From an uncultured Christensenellaceae bacterium (GTDB lineage: Bacteria > Bacillota > Clostridia > Christensenellales > Pumilibacteraceae), in contig CAJUKR010000052.1 of the NCBI GenBank assembly GCA_910587025.1, forward strand, positions 1 through 10,170: DNA of 10,170 nt, read 5' to 3'. The notes under the pieces are model-generated. The model was not told where the DNA came from. It did no database searches and was given only the letters and a program-made list of their open reading frames with translations. Numbering within the stretch: the stretch's first letter is position 1; every line of letters begins with the position of its first letter. The position numbers and the translations under genes are program-made. Of this stretch, positions 1 to 6,599 are shown piece after piece.

Positions 1-462
1 ATCTGTCCTTTTTTCTTGCTATATTATCCCGCGATCGCTATTGTATTTGTACGACTGGTATAGTATATAGCATTGAATGTACCGGTGTTTTACACATTCG
101 GTGCATTTCTTTTCTTTGCGAATGATATGGAAAATATATACCTAATAGTGTGTATTCGGACTAATGGTCTTAATTCCTAATATCCAGTGGATTGCTTTTC
201 TGCTCTATTTAAGTGCATTTATTGTGTGTTGCGTTAAAAGGTGCTTGTATATTACATATCTGTTACATCTCTTTTACTTGCGTATGATATGGAATAATTG
301 CTATCTTTTTTTGTGAAAGGTCTTTATTTTGCGTGTTTATTGAATTGCCTTTTTCTCTATTTTGAGTGAATTGTCCTATATTTCGGGCATTTGGTGCATT
401 TATTGTTTTACGAATAATTTTGGAAAATAATGGAGAAACTTGTAAAGTAAAGACGAATTTAC
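1..462. other. AT-rich intergenic region without a convincing gene
   Basis: This stretch is clearly richer in A and T than the rest of the window. I find no open frame with a ribosome binding site and a recognisable product on either strand. The only longer frame (minus strand, 263-535) has a lysine/asparagine-rich composition, no family resemblance, and covers the promoter of the following operon. What the region holds is a set of degenerate direct repeats, annotated separately, and T-runs. No clear terminator of an upstream gene is visible. It may be an old, decayed region or a long upstream regulatory region for the surface-protein operon. Confidence 0.6.
98..430 (+). repeat. Degenerate direct repeats, about 35-40 bases, up to four copies
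   Basis: Copy 1 starts at GTGCATTT (101-108) and ends in CGAATGATATGGAAAATA (119-136). Copy 4 starts at GTGCATTT (394-401) and ends in CGAATAATTTTGGAAAATA (411-429); the two align with a 1-base gap. Copy 2 shares the 13-mer GTGCATTTATTGT (213-225) exactly with copy 4 (394-406) but has a diverged tail. Copy 3 lacks the GTGCATTT head but carries TTGCGTATGATATGGAA (279-295), differing from copy 1 (116-132) at one base. Spacing is irregular (roughly 50 to 130 bases). A further pair, 191-217 and 345-372, shares ATTGC, CTCTATTT and AGTG.ATT blocks. This is direct observation. Whether these are decayed mobile-element ends, binding sites or remnants of a coding repeat is unknown. Confidence 0.5.
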
Positions 463-493
463 TTGATTTTTTCATGGGGGGGGGTGCTATAAT
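463..493 (+). promoter_or_regulatory. Operon promoter with a G9 tract in the spacer
   Basis: A -35 element TTGATT (463-468) and a perfect -10 TATAAT (488-493) are separated by 19 bases made of TTTTCAT, nine G (476-484) and TGC. The TG at 485-486 also gives an extended -10 (TGCTATAAT). Transcription should start near position 500, leaving a leader of about 105 bases before the ATG at 606. A 19-base spacer is longer than the 17-base optimum, and each lost G would shorten it by one, so this looks like a phase-variable promoter. The extended -10 may partly relax the need for the -35. Promoter call is from sequence; switching is inference. Confidence 0.7.
476..484 (+). repeat. Homopolymer tract of nine G
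   Basis: Nine consecutive G sit between the -35 and -10 elements of the surface-protein operon, in an otherwise AT-rich neighbourhood. Poly-G or poly-C tracts of this length are classic slipped-strand mispairing sites in phase-variable surface genes, for example porA and opc promoters in Neisseria. The exact count could also be affected by sequencing or consensus error. Confidence 0.9.
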
Positions 494-505
494 TAAAAAA
501 ATATT

Positions 506-519
506 ATATAAATTTATAT
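506..519. promoter_or_regulatory. Perfect 14-base palindrome in the initial transcribed region
   Basis: ATATAAATTTATAT is self-complementary and lies just downstream of the expected transcription start (near 500), between the poly-G promoter and the ribosome binding site. The position would suit an operator, but AT-rich DNA makes short palindromes by chance, so this is a weak call. Confidence 0.25.
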
Positions 520-590
520 TTGGGTGAAAGCGCAAAATATGAAAGTCGAATTTGTTATTTACACAATATTATTGCATGACGTATATTAAA

Positions 591-598
591 AAGGAGGG
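591..598 (+). promoter_or_regulatory. Ribosome binding site deciding the start at 606
   Basis: AAGGAGGG ends 7 bases before the ATG at 606 and is near-perfect. A TTG at 552 in the same frame has no such site and would put 18 polar residues before the signal peptide, so 606 is the start. Confidence 0.9.
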
Positions 599-605
599 TG
601 TCGGT

Positions 606-3600
606 ATGATAAAACGCAAAATAGGTTTATTATTGCTTGCGACTTTGCTTGCGGCTGTTGTAAGTACCGCCGTTTTTACCGGAATTATATTACCGCGTGT
701 TGCGGAAACCGAAATATCGGCGGCAGAAAATTATACCGTCGTCGAGCCGGGCGGATATTACGACTCGACTAAATTTCTGATTATAGACGATGCGGGCAAC
801 TGGACGGGTGTCAATTTGAGCGCAGACGGACGTAACTGGCCGGACGGCGATGTACATCTCATAGTTCCCAAAAATGTAAAGAGTATTTCCGCGGGCAATC
901 CCGTAAGCGCGATCAATGTTCGCCGCAATATCCGCAAGATATCGTTTGCCGACGAAGCGAACAGCGCGTTCACTACCATTGCGGCAAGTACGGTAAATGC
1001 GGGATCGTTGTTTCCTTCGAGCCTGAACAGTATTATATTCCCCGCCAACGGGAAGCATCAGACGATCGGCGCATATTCGTTTTATCATACGGCTACGGAT
1101 ATAGACAGCGGCGACGGTCTGCAGCATATCGAGTTTCGTACCGATAAAGGCGTTACGATAGGCGATTACGCTTTTGCGTGCTGTTACGGGTTGCGCTCCG
1201 TGGATTCGTATACGGGCAGCGATACTTCGACAGATGCGGCGGACGCTTCCACGATAGGCAACTATGCTTTCAGCGAGAACAATCAGATGTATCGCGCCGT
1301 TTTTCCGTCCAATCTCACGAGTATAGGCGCTTCCGCGTTCCATCAGAGCGGCGGACAGCGTGACGCGGTGATTCTTTCCGATCTGGTCATAGGAGATAAA
1401 GTAAGCTATATCGGATCGGAAGCTTTCAGCGGCGCAGGACTGATCCGTTTTACCATTCCGTCGGCGCTTAAAAAAGCGAATATCGGTAACAATGCTTTTT
1501 ATCTCTGTTCGAAGATCGCCGAGGTCAAGAACAATTCGGATAGTTGGACGTTGGACGATGTCAGATCCGTTTTTCCGTCCGCCATGCATGTTTACGGCAA
1601 AGGCACGGATGAAACCTCGTCGCATCTGGTACGTAACCGTGACGGTCTGGTATTCTGTCAGAATACTTTGAGAAACGGAGATACGCTCAATCAGAGCTCG
1701 AATTATCGCATCGGAAGATGGTATCTTACGGGATACTCGGATATATACGAGCATCGTTATAAAACGAGAGCTATGGTTCTGAAATTGCCCGACGGTATTT
1801 CGGGCAGTACCGAACGTTGGAAAGTCAAGTATTCCAGCGCCTATTATACCGACACCGCGTTCTCGGGAATAGAATACGATTTCCTCGATGAATTCGGCGC
1901 TCCGGTAACAAACAGTTCGGCTACCGTGACCGAGTACGACATAGGCGCGAGCGCATTCTCCGGACTTTGGATGCCATATATCGAGATTCCCGATGCGGTC
2001 GTGAATATAGGCGACAGCGCGTTCCATTATTCGCACGTGTCGAGCGTCGTTTTGGGTAAAAACGTAAAAACGATAGGCTCGAAAACGTTTCATTGCGTGG
2101 GAAGCGGAATGGAAACGGGTCCGAATACGTTGACGGTCATTATGCCGTCGAGCCATACGATCTCTTACGGAGACGCCGCTTTCAATGTGGCGAGCGGTTT
2201 TCCCGCGCGGTTTATATACAAGAACAAAGCGGATTACGACGCAGGCGCGAGCAACCGTCCGAAAACCAATACTTCCGACTGCACTTACACGTATTATACC
2301 GATGTGGAATATCACGTCATGGAAGATGGCAAAGAGATCGCTTCGCGTTCGTATAAGAAGGTGCACGGGTTCGGTTATAATTCGTCGTTCGACGACTTCA
2401 ACGTATTTACCGCAAACGCTTCGGCTTCGGGCGCTTTGCCGAATATAAACGATTTCGACGGGGTAGGCGATCTTTATTCGTCCACGGTATGGTATACGTC
2501 GGACGAAAGCAATAAGTTTGCGACGGCAAGAAATTTCGTCGGCGTAAACAATTTGCTTATCGCGAACAACGGCATGGCGAAAATCGATTTATATGCGAAT
2601 AAAGTCGACGTGCCGATTCTGAACGATATTAAGCGCGACTACGACGGAAAGACGCATACGATCAAAGAAATAACCGGTCTTGCCGAAGCGTCGGAAGGCG
2701 CTCCGTACAATGTCGCCATGACGTTCGTAGATCACGAAGGTAATTCGGCTACGAAGCAGGGCATTAACGATGCGGGAGTTTATACGATAAACGTTTCGCT
2801 CAGTTCGGCGTGGGGCGTATGGTCGAGTACGGAAAATACGACGGTGAAGGTTACTGTAAATAAGGCGTCGGTAAATTTACGCGATCCCGAAAATCTTCTT
2901 TGGGAAGCGACGGATGCGGACGGTGATTCTGTGTCTATGCAGACGGGTAATCTTTATATATCCGACGATCTTCACGTATCGTTGCAGGAAATATCGGGAG
3001 TAGCGCCCCGCCGCGTCGTGGAGTCGTATGTGCGCTATCGCGACGACAGGGAGATATCCGTCGCGCTCCGTACGGACTCGCGTTTCGGCATCGAATACGG
3101 TGCGTCCGTTTCGGGATCGAATGTAGGCACTTACCGAACTGCCGCTACTCTCACGCCCGATCCGAACTATACGTTCGTGACGACGGGCAATGCCGACGAC
3201 GGATATTGCGTGGCTGTGTCCGTAAACGTCGACGGCACCGCGACGGTAATAAAGACCTGGTATATAGTTACCGTGGGTAACTGGGTAGTGGAAGACGGCG
3301 CCGCCGTTCCCGACGACGATACTCCCGAGTTCGTGCTTGCGGATCATAACGGCTGGGTATACGGCGACAGTTCCGTCGTATTCAGCAATCCGCCCGCTTT
3401 GCGGTACGGATCCAGAACGTCGATCACATTCACGTTGCTCAGAAACGGTATCGTAGTCGGAGACGCCGACGATCTGAACGTATGGAACGACGAAACGGAA
3501 GTAAAGAGCAACTTCGAAGATTATTTCAATTCTTCCATGCCCGCGGGTGAGTACAGCCTTACGATAAACGTTCCGTCGCTCACGGTGGGCGACGCCACAT

Positions 3601-5381
3601 ATCCGGCTATCGAACGAGTATACCGCTTCACGGTTTCGCCGCGTGCGTTTACGGATGAAGAGCGCAATATAGTTACTTCGGCATTGCGCGGAAATACGTT
3701 CGAGTATCTTTACGACGGCGCGGTTCATCTTTGGAAGGGCGGCGAAGCGCTTACGAAAAGCGGCTCGTCCGTACGTGCCGATATGTTCGCTTCGCTCGAA
3801 GCATTGCTGGAAAACCGCGCGGACGGAACTTCGTGGCATGTCGCGAGAACGGGAGTCTGGGCGGACGCCGCTTACGACGGACTGTACGATACGGCGCGGT
3901 TGACTTACAATCTTTACCGCATGCAGAACAACAATTACGTTACCGAGAGCTATTTCGACGCCGCAGGCAACACTTTACTGAAAGACGTAAATATTTATAC
4001 GGTATACTATCAGTTTGCGGCTTCCTCGTATTCGCCTATGGTCAACGTAACCACCGACGAACGCCGAGACAGCAGTTTCAACGTCGTTATATACCGCCTG
4101 CTCGATATTCCGGATTACGATACCGAACTCGGTTATACGGGTATGCGCCGCACTCCTTATATAGAAAGCAGCGCAAACTATGCGATCGAGTGGACGGAAA
4201 CGGGCGAGGACGCTTACGTCCACGCGAGAAGAAACGTCGACGGCAAACAGGAAATCATCGAACACCGTATCGTACTTCATTCGTATAACAACATTCTTTA
4301 CCGCTGGAATGTCGCCGACATCCCTTCGGACGGAAGCGTGAGGCTCGATCCCGACGATCCTTCGCGGTTGATTCTCACATTCGTGATCAATCCCGCCGTA
4401 AACGGCTGGTCGGCTTTGCCGCGCATCACCGAATGGAGCTGGGGATCGTTTAACGTGAATATCAACCGCATCGTCGCAATGCCTTATTACGGCGACGTGA
4501 CGTTCCGTATTTATCCGTATACCGAAAACAACGGTATGTATTATTACGGGAATGCGATCGAGTTCGTAAACGACGCGGGTGCGACCGTGACCGATTTCGC
4601 TTTGATCGCAGGCGGCGAATTGCCCGACTGGGTCATACGGGTACTCGGAAAACTGAATGCGGGCGATTACGAACTGCGTGCGAGCGTAGCCGAGAGCGCA
4701 GATTATACGGGATTGTCATGGAACGACAGACCGTTCAGATTTAAGGTATCCGCTTCGCACAACTTGTGGGAAAACGCTCCCGCGGTGTCGGGCTGGATAT
4801 TCGGTTCGTTTGCCGACGATCTGTTCGTAAGAGGACGTACGACGTACGGAAGCCTGCTGTATACGGTAAAGAATACCGCGGGACAGAGTATCGACGGCTA
4901 TACGTCGTTGACATACGAAGCAATGCTCGGAAAGCTCGGTAGTCTGCCCGTCGGCGATTATGTGATGACAGTATATACGGCGGCGGAAAACTCCAATTAT
5001 ATGTCCGTATCGAGCGATCTCCGATTTACCGTCGCATCTTTTACGAATAAATGGATCGATATCCCCGTCATCGAGGGATGGTCTACGGAGTACGAGCCGA
5101 ACGATCCCACCGGGTCGGCTCTGTACGGAGAAATAATATACACTTACCGCACTTCGGACGGTATGCTTCTGGACGGAAAGCCGACGGAAGAAGGTACTTA
5201 TATTTTGTGCGCGACCGTCGAACTCGAGGGCTACGAAACGCTGTACGCCGAGTACGAGTTCACAATAACTCCCGCATTCGATACGACATTTCTTACAATC
5301 AATCTCATCCTTGCGTCGATCGTTTGCGTATTAGCCGTAATCGATATCGTATTCGCCATCAGGAGGAACAAAGAATGTTAA
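606..5381 (+). CDS. Giant cell-surface protein with BspA-like leucine-rich repeats, Ig-like modules and C-terminal membrane anchor
   Basis: 1591 residues from the ATG at 606, chosen for the AAGGAGGG site and because it places the signal peptide at the N-terminus. Residues 3-5 are KRK, followed by a hydrophobic stretch (6-29) and a possible cleavage after SAA (38-40). Ten BspA/TpLRR-type units are seen through the motif IGxxAF: six at residues 154-298 and four at 446-526, split by a non-LRR insert (about 310-440). A YDGKTHT segment near 680 opens an Ig-like/MBG-like module ending in VTVNKASV; another YDGAVH segment follows later. The C-terminal third carries repeated modules with W-x3-P-x-[IV]-x-[GE]-W (W1268, W1388, W1483). 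A final hydrophobic helix (about 1562-1585) ends in RRNKEC, so the protein is probably anchored in the membrane with its bulk outside; no LPXTG sorting motif is seen. BspA-like repeats are known from adhesins, but the ligand and role here are unknown. It is the first gene of a three-gene operon behind a poly-G promoter. Confidence 0.92.
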   Translation: MIKRKIGLLLLATLLAAVVSTAVFTGIILPRVAETEISAAENYTVVEPGGYYDSTKFLIIDDAGNWTGVNLSADGRNWPDGDVHLIVPKNVKSISAGNPVSAINVRRNIRKISFADEANSAFTTIAASTVNAGSLFPSSLNSIIFPANGKHQTIGAYSFYHTATDIDSGDGLQHIEFRTDKGVTIGDYAFACCYGLRSVDSYTGSDTSTDAADASTIGNYAFSENNQMYRAVFPSNLTSIGASAFHQSGGQRDAVILSDLVIGDKVSYIGSEAFSGAGLIRFTIPSALKKANIGNNAFYLCSKIAEVKNNSDSWTLDDVRSVFPSAMHVYGKGTDETSSHLVRNRDGLVFCQNTLRNGDTLNQSSNYRIGRWYLTGYSDIYEHRYKTRAMVLKLPDGISGSTERWKVKYSSAYYTDTAFSGIEYDFLDEFGAPVTNSSATVTEYDIGASAFSGLWMPYIEIPDAVVNIGDSAFHYSHVSSVVLGKNVKTIGSKTFHCVGSGMETGPNTLTVIMPSSHTISYGDAAFNVASGFPARFIYKNKADYDAGASNRPKTNTSDCTYTYYTDVEYHVMEDGKEIASRSYKKVHGFGYNSSFDDFNVFTANASASGALPNINDFDGVGDLYSSTVWYTSDESNKFATARNFVGVNNLLIANNGMAKIDLYANKVDVPILNDIKRDYDGKTHTIKEITGLAEASEGAPYNVAMTFVDHEGNSATKQGINDAGVYTINVSLSSAWGVWSSTENTTVKVTVNKASVNLRDPENLLWEATDADGDSVSMQTGNLYISDDLHVSLQEISGVAPRRVVESYVRYRDDREISVALRTDSRFGIEYGASVSGSNVGTYRTAATLTPDPNYTFVTTGNADDGYCVAVSVNVDGTATVIKTWYIVTVGNWVVEDGAAVPDDDTPEFVLADHNGWVYGDSSVVFSNPPALRYGSRTSITFTLLRNGIVVGDADDLNVWNDETEVKSNFEDYFNSSMPAGEYSLTINVPSLTVGDATYPAIERVYRFTVSPRAFTDEERNIVTSALRGNTFEYLYDGAVHLWKGGEALTKSGSSVRADMFASLEALLENRADGTSWHVARTGVWADAAYDGLYDTARLTYNLYRMQNNNYVTESYFDAAGNTLLKDVNIYTVYYQFAASSYSPMVNVTTDERRDSSFNVVIYRLLDIPDYDTELGYTGMRRTPYIESSANYAIEWTETGEDAYVHARRNVDGKQEIIEHRIVLHSYNNILYRWNVADIPSDGSVRLDPDDPSRLILTFVINPAVNGWSALPRITEWSWGSFNVNINRIVAMPYYGDVTFRIYPYTENNGMYYYGNAIEFVNDAGATVTDFALIAGGELPDWVIRVLGKLNAGDYELRASVAESADYTGLSWNDRPFRFKVSASHNLWENAPAVSGWIFGSFADDLFVRGRTTYGSLLYTVKNTAGQSIDGYTSLTYEAMLGKLGSLPVGDYVMTVYTAAENSNYMSVSSDLRFTVASFTNKWIDIPVIEGWSTEYEPNDPTGSALYGEIIYTYRTSDGMLLDGKPTEEGTYILCATVELEGYETLYAEYEFTITPAFDTTFLTINLILASIVCVLAVIDIVFAIRRNKEC
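1065..2183 (+). other. BspA-type leucine-rich repeat region (two blocks)
   Basis: Ten copies of an [IY]GxxxF core occur in the giant surface protein: residues 154 (IGAYSF), 185 (IGDYAF), 217 (IGNYAF), 240 (IGASAF), 269 (IGSEAF), 293 (IGNNAF), then 446 (IGASAF), 468 (IGDSAF), 490 (IGSKTF) and 521 (YGDAAF). Spacing inside blocks is 22-32 residues, as in LRR_5/TpLRR arrays. The gap of about 150 residues between unit 6 and unit 7 includes the segments VFCQN and YLTGYSD and no LRR core, so it is an insertion or a separate domain between two LRR blocks. Confidence 0.85.
4407..5282 (+). repeat. Three C-terminal tryptophan-framed Ig-like modules
   Basis: Three diverged tandem modules share an opening W-x3-P-x-[IV]-x-[GE]-W (WSALPRITEW at residue 1268, WENAPAVSGW at 1388, WIDIPVIEGW at 1483). 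Each then has a YG followed by a beta-strand-like stretch, a G[DT]Y turn (NAGDY, PVGDY, EEGTY) and a closing F-[KT]-[VI] strand (FRFKV, LRFTV, YEFTI). Lengths shrink from about 120 to 80 residues towards the membrane. A more diverged relative lies at about residues 912-1015 (GWVYGDS to YRFTV, with PAGEY). They likely form a beta-sandwich stalk lifting the LRR head from the membrane; that role is inferred. Confidence 0.7.
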
Positions 5382-6274
5382 ATTTATTGGCAGTAGCGGA
5401 TTTGTCGAATAAGACGTTGCAGTTTATTTTGCTTATCGTGCTTATCGTGATGATAGTATTGCTTGCCGTTCTCGGCATAGTCTTTATCGTCGCTCTTCGG
5501 AAGCGTGCGCCCGTTATAAAAGTTGTCATGGCGCCGCCAGCCGCGGACAGTCTGCCCGAACCCGAAGAGGAGGACGACCCGGAGGAAGAGCAGGCGGCTA
5601 CGGAGACAGTCGAGGAGGAAACTCCGATTGTCGAATCTGCGCCCGCTCCCGCTTCCGAAGAAGAAATCAAGGAAACGGAGGACGACCCGGAGTATGTCAC
5701 AGAGGGTAAGGACAGCGTACGTTACGACCGCAGTCATACCGCGAAACTCATACAGCTCAAAGACGAATCGAAGGAATGGTACGGTCAGATCAAGAACGAA
5801 CTGCTTTCGTACGAAAGAGTCAAGTCGCGTATAAGTTGGAAGCGCGAAACTTTCCGTATAGGAAGGAGCGCGGTCGCGCGTCTTATCGTGCGCGGCAAAA
5901 CGCTTTGCCTGCTTCTTGCCGTAGAACCTTCGGGTTTTGCCGGAACGAAGTACGCGGTAGAGGACGTTTCCGCCTCGGCTGCGACTGCGGACACTCCTTC
6001 GCTTTACAGGATCAAGGGCAACCGTCGCGCCAAGTATGCGAAAGAACTTATCGACGCGGTAATGAAAGAACTTGCCGTCCGAAAAGCTCCCGACTTCGAG
6101 CCGCAGGATTATTATATGGCTTACGAGGGCACTATGGGTCTTATGGAAAAGGGGCTTGTCAAACGCGTTGTTACAAATTCGTCCCGCACGTTCGAGATCC
6201 GCGAAGTGACCGAAAAGGGAAGCGCGTCGAGCGCGGACGATGACGTTGCCGCAAATACCGATACGGAGGCGTAA
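5375..6274 (+). CDS. Single-pass membrane protein with acidic linker and uncharacterised C-terminal domain
   Basis: 299 residues from the ATG at 5375, chosen because AGGAGG (5361-5366) lies 8 bases upstream and the start overlaps the previous stop by 7 bases, which suggests translational coupling. A short N-terminus precedes one membrane helix (about residues 15-41). RKR at 42-44 follows, so the positive-inside rule puts the C-terminal part in the cytoplasm. Residues 58-110 are a very acidic, Pro/Ala-rich linker. Residues about 115-262 form a compact domain beginning YDRS and including KSRISW (150-155), VRGKTLCL (172-179) and LYRIK (210-214). I recognise this domain as common in uncharacterised Clostridia proteins, but no function is known to me. 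The C-terminal tail (about 267-299) looks disordered. Its coupling to the giant surface protein suggests an inner partner of the same envelope complex, which is inference. Confidence 0.88.
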   Translation: MLNLLAVADLSNKTLQFILLIVLIVMIVLLAVLGIVFIVALRKRAPVIKVVMAPPAADSLPEPEEEDDPEEEQAATETVEEETPIVESAPAPASEEEIKETEDDPEYVTEGKDSVRYDRSHTAKLIQLKDESKEWYGQIKNELLSYERVKSRISWKRETFRIGRSAVARLIVRGKTLCLLLAVEPSGFAGTKYAVEDVSASAATADTPSLYRIKGNRRAKYAKELIDAVMKELAVRKAPDFEPQDYYMAYEGTMGLMEKGLVKRVVTNSSRTFEIREVTEKGSASSADDDVAANTDTEA

Positions 6275-6280
6275 CGCAAT

Positions 6281-6511
6281 ATGTCCAGAAAAAGCGAACT
6301 TAAAAAAATTATCTCCGAAACCGAAAAGGAAATAGAGGCTCTCGAAAAGAAGCGCGAGCGCTCGCAGTCGGTGCTTCTCAACGCGATCGTGAGCAAGACG
6401 GAACCCGATCCCGCCGACGTGGAATACTTCCGTGTGTTTACGGCTCTGATCGACGAACGTCGCGAGCTTCTCAGGAAGTACGCCGCCGAGCTTAAAGGTC
6501 TGAAGAAATAG
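6281..6511 (+). CDS. Small helical-hairpin (coiled-coil) protein
   Basis: 76 residues, third gene of the operon, starting 6 bases after the previous stop. A GGAGG at 6265-6269 lies 11 bases upstream, a slightly long spacing. The sequence is almost entirely charged and helical: helix 1 about residues 3-38, a PDP turn at 42-44, helix 2 about 45-74. It has no signal peptide, membrane helix or cysteine. I do not recognise the family. It could pair with the cytoplasmic part of the upstream membrane protein or itself dimerise. Codon use and composition match its neighbours, and the tight spacing makes it a real gene rather than a chance frame. Confidence 0.78.
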   Translation: MSRKSELKKIISETEKEIEALEKKRERSQSVLLNAIVSKTEPDPADVEYFRVFTALIDERRELLRKYAAELKGLKK

Positions 6512-6528
6512 TTATCGTTGTAATTTAG

Positions 6529-6557
6529 TTGACAAACGCCGCGCGCGGGACTATAAT
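6529..6557 (+). promoter_or_regulatory. Consensus promoter of ilvC
   Basis: TTGACA (6529-6534) and TATAAT (6552-6557) are both perfect and separated by exactly 17 bases. Transcription should start near 6564, giving a leader of about 36 bases, too short for a T-box or leader-peptide attenuator. The spacer contains the 10-base palindrome CCGCGCGCGG (6539-6548), which might be an operator. No terminator separates this promoter from the preceding gene, so some read-through from the surface operon is possible. Confidence 0.9.
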
Positions 6558-6599
6558 AATTCAGTAAAACAACGAAACAACTTCAAGGAGATATTTAGA

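Noticed and set aside
98..430. CRISPR array
   Set aside because: The repeats are degenerate and irregularly spaced, with no uniform spacers and no cas gene.
263..535. Minus-strand 90-codon frame in the AT-rich region
   Set aside because: Low-complexity Lys/Asn/Ile composition, no plausible ribosome binding site, and it covers the poly-G promoter.
690..2366. Long minus-strand open frame opposite the surface protein (558 codons)
   Set aside because: Its product is Arg/Ile/His-rich without domain resemblance or ribosome binding site; it mirrors the codon bias of the sense gene, which has clear LRR motifs.
2877..3839. Minus-strand open frame of 320 codons
   Set aside because: Same mirror effect; Arg/Val/Tyr-rich, no recognisable motif, and the plus strand is continuous coding.
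5051..5374. Upstream extension of the second operon gene
   Set aside because: The extension overlaps the surface protein by over 300 bases and is Arg-rich in another frame; the ATG at 5375 has an AGGAGG site and leads straight into the membrane helix.
6512..6599. T-box or attenuator before ilvC
   Set aside because: The consensus promoter leaves only about 36 transcribed bases, with no hairpin or Ile/Leu/Val codon run.
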